A stretch of 64,000 nucleotides of DNA from positions 3,286,001 to 3,350,000 of the forward strand of contig NZ_CP084090.1 in assembly GCF_020217425.1 (NCBI RefSeq). The letters run 5' to 3'. Below, piece after piece: positions 24,231-30,660 of this stretch. The DNA comes from Halomicrobium urmianum (GTDB taxonomy: Archaea > Halobacteriota > Halobacteria > Halobacteriales > Haloarculaceae). The notes beneath the pieces are model-generated. The model worked only from the letters and a program-made list of their open reading frames with translations. It was not told the DNA's origin and made no database searches. The position numbers and the translations under genes were made by a program. Position 1 is the first letter of the stretch, and each line of letters starts with the position of its first letter.

Positions 24231-24520
24231 AGGACACCGACCTCCTCGTCAGTCGGGTCGATGACCTCGATGTCGTGGTCCTCCGGATCGATATTGAACT
24301 CGTCGCGCAGCTCCTCGGCGACCCAGTGCGTCACCGCGTCGGGGTGCATCGAGCTATCGCCAGCCCCGATCTGGGCGTCGTACGTGTCCACGACCGGGTT
24401 GTGGCCCCGAACGATCGCCGGCTGGTTGACGTTGACCCAGTTGAAGACCTCGGTCTCTTCGCCATCCTGTACGACCGTCAGCCGCTCTTTCCGCCGAAGT
24501 TCTTGCTCGCTGAAGCTCAT
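24227..24520 (-). CDS. Uncharacterised 97-aa protein downstream of the short recombinase
   Basis: The N-terminus is basic (SEQELRRKERLTVVQDGEE) and the rest an acidic alpha/beta sequence (AVTHWVAEELRDEFNIDPED). The ATG at 24520 overlaps the upstream stop. With the 88-aa gene it forms a pair of small genes directly after the 199-aa recombinase, an arrangement like the three-gene integrase operon of pleolipovirus SNJ2. Confidence 0.55.
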   Translation of the reverse strand: MSFSEQELRRKERLTVVQDGEETEVFNWVNVNQPAIVRGHNPVVDTYDAQIGAGDSSMHPDAVTHWVAEELRDEFNIDPEDHDIEVIDPTDEEVGVL

Positions 24521-24783
24521 GCTGAGTCCTCCACGTCGAACGGGCCAGCGACTTGATAGACCTCGTAGGAGTCGCTGATGCCGATGATAGAGTCGATGCC
24601 GCGCTTGGCCATCTCGACGGCCTTCTCTTCGGCTGTCTCCTCGTCGGAGGCCCGCGGGTGGTAGTGTTCCCAGCGAGCTTCGCCGGGCTCGTCGTCGGGG
24701 CCGTACGCTCTGATTCCGACCTCCCACTCGGGATCTTGCACGTCGTCGTTGTCCTCCGTCAGATTTGGTGCTTTCTCGGACAT
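24517..24783 (-). CDS. Uncharacterised 88-aa protein next to the short recombinase
   Basis: An acidic N-terminus (SEKAPNLTEDNDDVQDPEWE) is followed by an alpha/beta segment (EEKAVEMAKRGIDSIIGISD) and a strand YEVYQVAGPF. It begins two bases after the recombinase stop and overlaps the next gene. It could be an accessory or directionality factor; inferred from position only. Confidence 0.55.
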   Translation of the reverse strand: MSEKAPNLTEDNDDVQDPEWEVGIRAYGPDDEPGEARWEHYHPRASDEETAEEKAVEMAKRGIDSIIGISDSYEVYQVAGPFDVEDSA

Positions 24784-24785
24784 GT

Positions 24786-25385
24786 CTATCTGAGGTTGGC
24801 TTCGTCCATCATCTCGACCGCGAGTTCGTCCGTCTCACGGCCCAGATAGTTGTTCACGAACGTGTCTCGATCAGACCAGCCTCCCCAGCGCATGATGCAA
24901 TCGACGGCGTAGTGCGAGTCGAGTGCGTAGTACGTCGTCGTCGCCCAGGTGCGCCGGAGATCGTGCGGAGAAACGTGGCACCAGTCGTCGTCCTCGAGCT
25001 TCTCTGCCAGCTCCTCGCCGGCCCGACTGACCCAGCGGCGAACGGTCCGACCCGTCGCTTGGATCAGTTCGTCGTCCTTCCGGATCCCGCGAGCGTTTTT
25101 GAGCATCACCATCTGCTCCTTCATCTTCGTCGAGACCGGCGCCTCGCGGTACCCGGTCTTGCCGCCGCGGACGCGCAGCTTGTACGCCTCGGGCTCCGTG
25201 TCGAGCCGGCGGATGCTGTCCGTTCGTACCCACTGGAGTTCGTCCGACCGGAGCCCGTGGAGCATCCCGCGCACGGCCAGCTGGCGCTGAGGCTTCTCCG
25301 ACAGGTGATCGATCAGTTCCTCCTGCTCGTTCTGCGACAACCAGCATCGATACTCGTCGCTTTCTGGCATCGGTTCAAGTTGCAT
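24786..25385 (-). CDS. Short tyrosine recombinase lacking an N-terminal core-binding domain
   Basis: 199 aa. All catalytic residues are present: R46 (HGLRSDE), K76 in the beta-hairpin, H141 and R144 (HDLRRTW), W170 (GGW) in place of the second His, and Y180 as nucleophile. Only some 40 residues precede the first Arg, so the SAM-like DNA-clamp domain is absent, as described for the integrase of pleolipovirus SNJ2. It heads the leftward early operon. It is far from both att sites, so it may catalyse a different event from the 350-aa enzyme or be retained from another element. Confidence 0.85.
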   Translation of the reverse strand: MQLEPMPESDEYRCWLSQNEQEELIDHLSEKPQRQLAVRGMLHGLRSDELQWVRTDSIRRLDTEPEAYKLRVRGGKTGYREAPVSTKMKEQMVMLKNARGIRKDDELIQATGRTVRRWVSRAGEELAEKLEDDDWCHVSPHDLRRTWATTTYYALDSHYAVDCIMRWGGWSDRDTFVNNYLGRETDELAVEMMDEANLR

Positions 25386-25544
25386 TTCTGATAGCCGGTC
25401 TACCAGATATGGGCGGCAAATCGGTCATAAAGCCCCATTCAAAGCTAACTCGTGAGCGCCGATAGGCGGTTCAGACGGAGATTGAGGAACGAAACTCGGC
25501 CGAGAAGGATGATAGACGGACAGTACTACGGATAGGTGACTCAG

Positions 25545-26030
25545 TTAGTGCAGAAGCATCACGTACACCATACTGACCAGTAGAACGCCAAACACTACTT
25601 TAACACTAAACACGGGATCCGCGGGAAGTTCGTCGTCTATTGAGCGTTCTCGATACTTTTCAGGACTGCGAACTGCAAGTACATCACTCTCTGTCGCCAT
25701 TCCAAAAACTACGAGAAACGGTAGTAATACAATCAGAACCGTCAGCGGGTTGATCTCTACAGCTAAGATTCCCAGCGAAAGAATCCATGGGGGTAGCCAA
25801 AGGAATATAGACAGACCAGAAAGCCGTATTATCGCGCCGTCAATCGTCTCTATTCTTTTATGGCGAACAGCCTGCGGCACAAGCCCTCTTGCGATCCGCC
25901 AGTCGACTTCCGGGCCTGTATCCCCGAGTTTACCGACAGCCCAATGACTGCCCTCATGCAGATATGGTGCTATGATAAATCCAATCAGATAGACAGCAGC
26001 ATACGCGAGAGTCCCTTCAACGTCGACCAT
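25545..26030 (-). CDS. Membrane zinc metalloprotease-like protein (HExxH)
   Basis: 161 aa with four to five TM helices. The motif HEGSHW at residues 25-30 lies at the end of the first helix, placing a putative zinc site in the membrane as in site-2-protease-like and DUF3267-type proteins. A third ligand is not obvious. The codon usage is AT-richer than its neighbours, consistent with recent acquisition. Its target, host or viral, is unknown. Confidence 0.6.
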   Translation of the reverse strand: MVDVEGTLAYAAVYLIGFIIAPYLHEGSHWAVGKLGDTGPEVDWRIARGLVPQAVRHKRIETIDGAIIRLSGLSIFLWLPPWILSLGILAVEINPLTVLIVLLPFLVVFGMATESDVLAVRSPEKYRERSIDDELPADPVFSVKVVFGVLLVSMVYVMLLH

Positions 26031-26094
26031 ATTGCCTGAAGGGGACCAGATTCTATAAAGTTAGTTTCCGCACCACGTCCTTCTCGGTCAGTCC

Positions 26095-26229
26095 CTACAG
26101 ACCTCCAAGGTAGTACAGAACTGCACCGAACACCAGTAGGAATGCGAGAATCGCGAGTGCGTAATGGCGGATCAACCATAACGGGGCAAGTAGTATCGCC
26201 CGAAGCTTGTACCAGATCGATCTGATCAT
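26095..26229 (-). CDS. 44-aa hydrophobic membrane protein
   Basis: Start ATG 26229 (or 26238). The basic N-terminus (MIRSIWYKLRA) is followed by two short hydrophobic stretches (ILLAPLWLI; LAILAFLLVFGAVLYYLGG). It ends in TAG. It lies between the protease-like gene and the divergent zinc-ribbon gene; function unknown. Confidence 0.45.
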   Translation of the reverse strand: MIRSIWYKLRAILLAPLWLIRHYALAILAFLLVFGAVLYYLGGL

Positions 26230-26354
26230 GCCACCCATCTGTTTCTCTTCTACCTTATATCTACAGATAAAGCCAGTCTGGTTACCACTTTCACTTTCAC
26301 TACGCGTACAAGGATTTCCACTTTTACATAGGCTATCCTCGGTCGCTCCTGTCT

Positions 26355-26612
26355 ATGTCCCAGAAGGAGCGCATCAACCTCGAAGACGACTACGATCGGT
26401 GGCAGTGGACCTGTCCGAACGGCCACCACGACTGGGAGCCGACGAACCACCACTTCTGGTGTGCCGCCTGCGCTCGGATTCCTGAAGTGGATGCCTCGTT
26501 CGACGAACTCCGAGATCAGAAGACTGGTCGGCTCTACGAGCGCGACGACGTCGAGCTCCACACGCCCGCTGGCCCCTACGACAGCGATCTCGACGGGAGG
26601 GGTTCCGCGTGA
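26355..26612 (+). CDS. 85-aa zinc-finger protein
   Basis: The N-terminal half has a CPNGHHDWE knuckle and a CAAC knuckle separated by an aromatic/His-rich segment (PTNHHFW); the C-terminal half is acidic. This is a recurrent type in haloarchaeal proviruses. It converges on the repressor gene, 11 bases away. Confidence 0.62.
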   Translation: MSQKERINLEDDYDRWQWTCPNGHHDWEPTNHHFWCAACARIPEVDASFDELRDQKTGRLYERDDVELHTPAGPYDSDLDGRGSA

Positions 26613-26623
26613 TCCGAAGACAG

Positions 26624-26959
26624 TCAGACGTGAGGCTCGGGTTCGTCGCGGAGATCCTCCTCCTCGCGGAGATAGTCCTCTCCTTTCTCAGTAATCGCAT
26701 AGTAAGATCCCTCTCCTTCGATCTCATAGATCAAGCCAGCTTCCTCCAACTTGGGGATTCTTCTCTTGAGAGTAGTGTAGGAGATGGACTGGCCCCTCTC
26801 CGCGAAGTTGTTCTCAATCCCGCGCAGACTGTGGCCGGCCCCCGTGTCTTCGAGGAACTCCAGAATACGATCGTCACTCCCAGTCATCCAGTCTGCCCGG
26901 AGACGGCCCATACTGTCTTGGCCAAAAAGCCAGTCAAAAGCGTCTTCGATAGCATTCAT
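26624..26959 (-). CDS. Winged-helix repressor of the phiH1-repressor type
   Basis: 111 aa. The N-terminal 25 residues are variable. The winged helix runs from DDRILEFLEDTGAG through SLRGIENNF and SYTTLKRRIPKLEEAGLI to the wing GSYYAITEKGEDYL, the typical shape of phiH1-like repressors in haloarchaeal proviruses. A second start (at about residue 17 or 25) is possible. It faces the integrase operon across a 167-bp region rich in inverted repeats, so it probably controls lysogeny and its own synthesis. Confidence 0.75.
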   Translation of the reverse strand: MNAIEDAFDWLFGQDSMGRLRADWMTGSDDRILEFLEDTGAGHSLRGIENNFAERGQSISYTTLKRRIPKLEEAGLIYEIEGEGSYYAITEKGEDYLREEEDLRDEPEPHV

Positions 26960-27126
26960 GATCCTGATATAATGGTTCTATTTGGTCCAAAGATAGCCCA
27001 ATATTTATATCCAATGAACCATGATTGGGTCACTACGATCGACGCGGAGCTCCTCGGGGCGTCGTTGCGGAAAAGAGTCGACGCCCGTGTGGCAGCACGG
27101 GCGCCGCGTTGATCGCGACTACAACG
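26960..27126. promoter_or_regulatory. Operator/promoter region between repressor and right-end operon
   Basis: AT-rich patch ATATTTATAT (27001-27010) is a TATA candidate. Around it are two inverted repeats: ATGGTTC (26972-26978) with GAACCAT (27016-27022), and CCCAAT (26997-27002) with ATTGGG (27024-27029). There is also a near palindrome TTGGTCCAA (26982-26990). These are plausible binding sites for the adjacent repressor. Confidence 0.5.
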
Positions 27127-27603
27127 ATGCGAAATATAGAACTCCAGGGTCTTCAAACCCCACGAAAGGCCGCTTCACAGTCATCGATTACTTACGGGTT
27201 ATGTCCCGTTTGTGGAGCGGCTGTTGACGGCATCGATGCCGACGCGCGCGCCACCGCTGAGCCTTGCGGGCACGCGCTCGGAGAAGTAAGCCTTCGACTA
27301 CTCACCATGACAGACTTCCCCGACACCGACGAGCATCGCGACCACCTGCGAGACATCTACGTGCGCGCTGGCGTCGTCGAGCCAGAGCGTGTCGAGGAGA
27401 TCGCCACCGACGGCGGTCACGTCGAGCGCCAGCCCCTCCGAGAACTGGACGGTGCGACGGTTTACTACTACGACCACCGGGACTCGTCGACTCCGACACG
27501 GTCAGAGGACGTTCACGTCGAGATCTACGACGAGTGCGTTCGCCTGCGCTCGCCTGCTGACACGTGGATCCCCCGCCACCTCGTCGAAAAGGTGCTGCTA
27601 TGA
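27127..27603 (+). CDS. Uncharacterised 158-aa zinc-knuckle protein of the integrase operon
   Basis: The start is taken at ATG 27127. It contains a CPVC knuckle and a later CGH at about residues 26-50, then an alpha/beta domain (DEHRDHLRDIYVRAGVVEPE; VHVEIYDECVRLRS). An internal ATG at 27307 would give a 98-aa protein without the knuckle, and I cannot exclude that as the true start. The stop overlaps the next ATG (27600). Confidence 0.5.
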   Translation: MRNIELQGLQTPRKAASQSSITYGLCPVCGAAVDGIDADARATAEPCGHALGEVSLRLLTMTDFPDTDEHRDHLRDIYVRAGVVEPERVEEIATDGGHVERQPLRELDGATVYYYDHRDSSTPTRSEDVHVEIYDECVRLRSPADTWIPRHLVEKVLL

Positions 27604-27704
27604 ACGAGTGCCCGGACTGCGGGAGCGAGCACATCCACCCGTCGGGCGGCTGCCCGTTCTGCCCCGAGTGCGGGTGGTCGAAGTGCGGAGGTGGTCGCGC
27701 TTGA
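27600..27704 (+). CDS. 34-aa double zinc-knuckle protein
   Basis: ATG 27600 overlaps the upstream stop. Seven residues are Cys (CPDC, CPFCPEC, KC), enough for one or two zinc sites in only 34 aa. The stop TGA (27702-27704) overlaps the TTG start of the integrase, and the integrase RBS GGAGGTG lies within its coding sequence, so the two are coupled. Confidence 0.58.
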   Translation: MNECPDCGSEHIHPSGGCPFCPECGWSKCGGGRA

Positions 27705-28753
27705 GTGCGCCCGTCGAGGATCCGAGTGAGCTGTCGGTCCGCGAGGTCTACGAGATGTTCCTCGACGCGAAGCAGCTCGACTACACGGACGAGACGCTCC
27801 GCGACTACGAGACCCGCCTTCGCCAGTTCGTCGAGTGGGCCGAGGACCAGGAGGCGATCGAGACCGTCGGCGACCTCTCGGGCTGGCACCTGGAGCAGTT
27901 CAAGCTGTTCCGGCAGGGGCAGGACCTCGCTCCAACGACGATCAAGGGCCAGATGGCGGCGTGCAAGGTCTTCCTCGAGTACGCCGCCGGCATCGAGGCC
28001 GTCGACGAGATGTTGCCCTACAAGGTCAACATCCCGAAGCTGGAGCAGAGCGAGGAGACCTCCGACGTCCGCCTCGACGCCGATCGCGCGTTCCGGCTAA
28101 TCCAGCACTACCGTGATTCGCCGACTGAGTACGCCAGCGAGCGTCACGTCGCACTGGAACTGGCCTGGTTCACGGGTGCGCGGCTTGGTGCCCTCCGAGC
28201 GCTCGATCTCGACGACTACCGGTCGGACGACCAGATCCTCTGGTTCCGCCACCGGTTGCCGTCGACGCCGCTGAAAAAGAAGGAGCACGGCGAGCGTCCA
28301 GTCGCTGTTCCGGACCCCGTGTGCGAGGTGATCGACGCTTACCTGGAGGGCGTCCGCTACGACAAGCGCGACGAGCACGGTCGCGATCCGCTACTGTCTG
28401 GTCGCCAGGGACGCCCGGCGGCGTCGACGCTCCAGACCTGGGTTTACCAGGCTACGATTCCGTGCGCGGCTGCTCCGTGCCCGCACGACGAGGATCCGCG
28501 GTCTTGCGACTGGACCGCGCGCAACACTGCCAGTAGCTGCCCGTCCTCCCGATCTCCCCATCAGGTGCGTACGGGCAGCATCACCTGGCAGCTGAACAGT
28601 GGCCTCTCCTACGAGGCCGTGGCGGAGCGCGTCAACTCTGACCCTGATACGCTCCGTCGCTACTACGACAAGGCCGACGACGTTGAGCGGCTCGAGCAGC
28701 GTCGTCGGGAGTTTGTCGACCGACTGGAGTTCGATCCCGATGATCAGGACTAA
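27701..28753 (+). CDS. Tyrosine recombinase, site-specific integrase of the element
   Basis: 350 aa from TTG 27701, chosen because GGAGGTG (27687-27693) sits seven bases upstream and TTGA overlaps the stop of the mini-gene. Residues 10-105 form the SAM-like core-binding domain (MFLDAKQLDYTDETLRDYE); the catalytic domain follows with R161 (TGARLGALRAL), H287 and R290 (HQVR) and a terminal nucleophile Y321 or Y322 (LRRYYDKAD). A Cys/His insertion (CAAAPCPHDEDPRSC) before the HxxR box may bind metal. Position 68 bases before attR is the classic place for the integrase. Confidence 0.92.
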   Translation: MSAPVEDPSELSVREVYEMFLDAKQLDYTDETLRDYETRLRQFVEWAEDQEAIETVGDLSGWHLEQFKLFRQGQDLAPTTIKGQMAACKVFLEYAAGIEAVDEMLPYKVNIPKLEQSEETSDVRLDADRAFRLIQHYRDSPTEYASERHVALELAWFTGARLGALRALDLDDYRSDDQILWFRHRLPSTPLKKKEHGERPVAVPDPVCEVIDAYLEGVRYDKRDEHGRDPLLSGRQGRPAASTLQTWVYQATIPCAAAPCPHDEDPRSCDWTARNTASSCPSSRSPHQVRTGSITWQLNSGLSYEAVAERVNSDPDTLRRYYDKADDVERLEQRRREFVDRLEFDPDDQD

Positions 28754-28820
28754 CCCCAACCGGCAGTCGAACGGCTCGTCGTATCGACAAGAAAGTGACG
28801 GAAAGTCGAAATACCGATAC

Positions 28821-28833
28821 CCCTCCGACCCCA
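28821..28833 (+). repeat. Right attachment site (attR) core
   Basis: CCCTCCGACCCCA, identical to 4996-5008 at the tRNA 3' end. Flanking bases differ, so 13 bp is the full perfect repeat. Confidence 0.85.
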
Positions 28834-28935
28834 TATTCTCGCCGCGAACAAACTCGCGAGCTGCGAGTACTGGAAGAGGGGGATTTGGATCACGCGAGAC
28901 GAGCGAAGCGAAGTCCTCGCAGTTCAAAATCCGCC

Positions 28936-29547
28936 CTATCTGTTAATGATCTCCCATTCGTCATCATATCTGATGACGCTGTCGAAGAGGTGGAAGAACG
29001 TCCCGATTGTCTGCTCGTCGTGGACCGACGGGTCCATATGAAAATGAGCGATCGCGTCCTTCCGGGCAAACGTATACGTCACCTTATGAAGGAACTGAAA
29101 CAGTTCCTCGCTGGATACGTACTGGAGAAGCGGCGTCAACGAGTGGAAGCAGACGACGGGTTGCCAGTCCTCGTCCGCGTCTGCGAACTCATCGATTGCG
29201 TTGATGATCTCGATACCGAGACCAGTCAGGTCAGACGGGGAAGCGACGGTCCGCCGGGAAATCGTCTCGCACGAACGGCTCTCATCAGTTGCCGGCTGAG
29301 AGACTGACCGCGTCGACGCGTCAACCTGAACCGCCGTCGCTGCTGCAGGCGCTGAATTGGTATGCTGTTGCCACTGTCGAATCCGGTCGTCCGTCGATTC
29401 CGTTACTGTGACCGAGAGCACCGCCTCATCGGACGGCGGTTCGACAGTGAGCAGGCCCATGCAAACCGGCGAGTCGTCTGCTCCAAATTTCGAACTGAGG
29501 AGGAGAATGTTCTCACCGGGATCTACCGATTGACCAATTGAAGTCAT
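28936..29547 (-). CDS. DUF7504-like haloarchaeal protein
   Basis: About 203 aa. It resembles the RecA-like sensory/regulatory family I know as DUF7504: NILLLSSKFGAD near the N-terminus replaces a P-loop-type turn, then LGIEIINAIDEFAD, QPVVCFHSLTPLLQYV and FLHKVTYTFARKDAIAHFHM. The P-loop itself is not canonical. Starts at 29547 or 29559 are possible; a TATA-like TTTAGATATG upstream suggests a leaderless transcript. First chromosomal gene right of the element. Confidence 0.68.
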   Translation of the reverse strand: MTSIGQSVDPGENILLLSSKFGADDSPVCMGLLTVEPPSDEAVLSVTVTESTDDRIRQWQQHTNSAPAAATAVQVDASTRSVSQPATDESRSCETISRRTVASPSDLTGLGIEIINAIDEFADADEDWQPVVCFHSLTPLLQYVSSEELFQFLHKVTYTFARKDAIAHFHMDPSVHDEQTIGTFFHLFDSVIRYDDEWEIINR

Positions 29548-29673
29548 ACGGCCACCCATCAGATGACAACACATATCTAAACGATATGAAGTTTTCTTTA
29601 ACTAAAGGTATAGAACACGTCTGTCCAAAATGTTAATCTAAACATCACATATCATAGGTGGGATCGAGTACGC

Positions 29674-29802
29674 GTGGAGTGCACCGACTGTCCGTTCGTC
29701 GAGGTCGTCGAGCCCGTGGAGGAGCGGCGGCCCGCGGACGTGATCATCGATCACGGTAGCGAGACGGGCCACACCGTCGTCCCGGAGCTGGCGGAAGAGT
29801 GA
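29674..29802 (+). CDS. 42-aa CxxC...HxxxTGH zinc-finger protein
   Basis: A GTG start at 29674 gives MECTDCPFVEVVE at the N-terminus and HGSETGHTVVPE near the end, so two Cys and two His can hold one zinc. This C2H2-like pattern with an ETGH motif recurs in small haloarchaeal proteins. It is too short for most gene callers. Confidence 0.6.
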   Translation: MECTDCPFVEVVEPVEERRPADVIIDHGSETGHTVVPELAEE

Positions 29803-29879
29803 CTGCCGGCCGTGGGAAGTGGCCGATAGCGTGCCGGGCGAGCGACGGGTCCCGGCGGACACCCGTTCGACGCGGGACC

Positions 29880-30446
29880 TCAGTTGTCGTCGACGTCGAG
29901 GATGTAGTCGGGCCCGCGTCGCCAGTACCGGCGCTTCCACGACCGTACGACGTGGAGCTGCCGGAGCGCGACCAGCGAGAGGCCGGCGATCAGCGCCGCG
30001 CTCAGGCCGAAGAACGTCTGGGTCGCGAGGAACCCCAGCTGTCGGAGGGCGAACAGCGCCAGCACGAGGACGTCGAGCCCGACGATGAGTCCCAGGTACT
30101 TGCAGTCCGGGGCCCCGTTCGCCGCGCATCGGAGGGTGACGCGCTCGCCGGCCTCAGTGATCGAGACCGTCTTGTCGTCGTCGTCGTACCGGACGAGTCC
30201 GATCTGCTCCAGTTTCGGCAGGTGGGTCTGGTACAGCGAGCTGTACACCGAGTCCCGCTTCCGACCGGGGACGTCGCCCGCCGCCGAGCCGTGCTCCCAG
30301 GTGGCGACCCGGTCGACGAGTTCGTCGATCCTCGCGGCGCCGCCGCTGTGGTGGAGGTAGTACAGGATGTACCGGCGCCGCATGTTGCGGACGGCTTTCC
30401 GAATCTGTTCCAGCCCCGTCCCGTCGAGTTCGATCTGGACTCCCAT
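29880..30446 (-). CDS. DUF7344-type winged-helix protein with two membrane helices
   Basis: 188 aa. The winged helix (RRRYILYYLHHSGGAARIDE; VYSSLYQTHLPKLEQIGLV) has the YxSLYxTHLPxLE signature of the haloarchaeal DUF7344 group. Two TM helices follow at about residues 118-165 (LGLIVGLDVLVLALFAL; FFGLSAALIAGLSLVAL), then a basic tail. A membrane-tethered regulator is likely. A shorter relative without TM helices is at 38070. Confidence 0.72.
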   Translation of the reverse strand: MGVQIELDGTGLEQIRKAVRNMRRRYILYYLHHSGGAARIDELVDRVATWEHGSAAGDVPGRKRDSVYSSLYQTHLPKLEQIGLVRYDDDDKTVSITEAGERVTLRCAANGAPDCKYLGLIVGLDVLVLALFALRQLGFLATQTFFGLSAALIAGLSLVALRQLHVVRSWKRRYWRRGPDYILDVDDN

Positions 30447-30660
30447 ACTGTGGCGGAGAAACGTGACGTTTCATCTACACATAAATCAGTGATATCGTGG
30501 GCCCTCTTTCTCGGCGCCTACTCGGCCTGTCGCGTGTGGCGGTTCCGATAACGCTCGCCGTAGTAGCGACGCTGGATGACCATACTCGCTGATAGGGTCG
30601 CGTTTGGCCGACGGAAGCGGCGCCGTCGCGGCCGAATCGAAAAAACGGCGTCCGGGAGCG
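30447..30660. other. Intergenic region
   Basis: No credible gene. It carries the upstream region of the membrane-tethered regulator (AT-rich CACATAAATCAGTGATATC at 30477-30495) and a possible 21-codon basic frame on the reverse strand that I do not call. Confidence 0.35.

Larger units (their letters stand above)
4996..28833. mobile_element. Integrated provirus-like or plasmid-vesicle-like element in tRNA-Trp
   Basis: The unit is bounded by the identical 13-mer CCCTCCGACCCCA: the tRNA 3' end at 4996-5008 and a copy at 28821-28833. It holds a tyrosine recombinase next to the right repeat, a winged-helix repressor, replication-like genes at the left end, and a divergently transcribed module of membrane and particle-like proteins with a P-loop ATPase. 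No terminase, portal, major capsid of the HK97 or jelly-roll type, or relaxase was recognised. Gene density is high, with almost every gene overlapping the next by 1-11 bases. Confidence 0.9.

Noticed and set aside
28821-28833. A second tRNA gene at attR
   Set aside because: Only the last 13 bases of tRNA-Trp are present; no T-arm or acceptor partner lies upstream.
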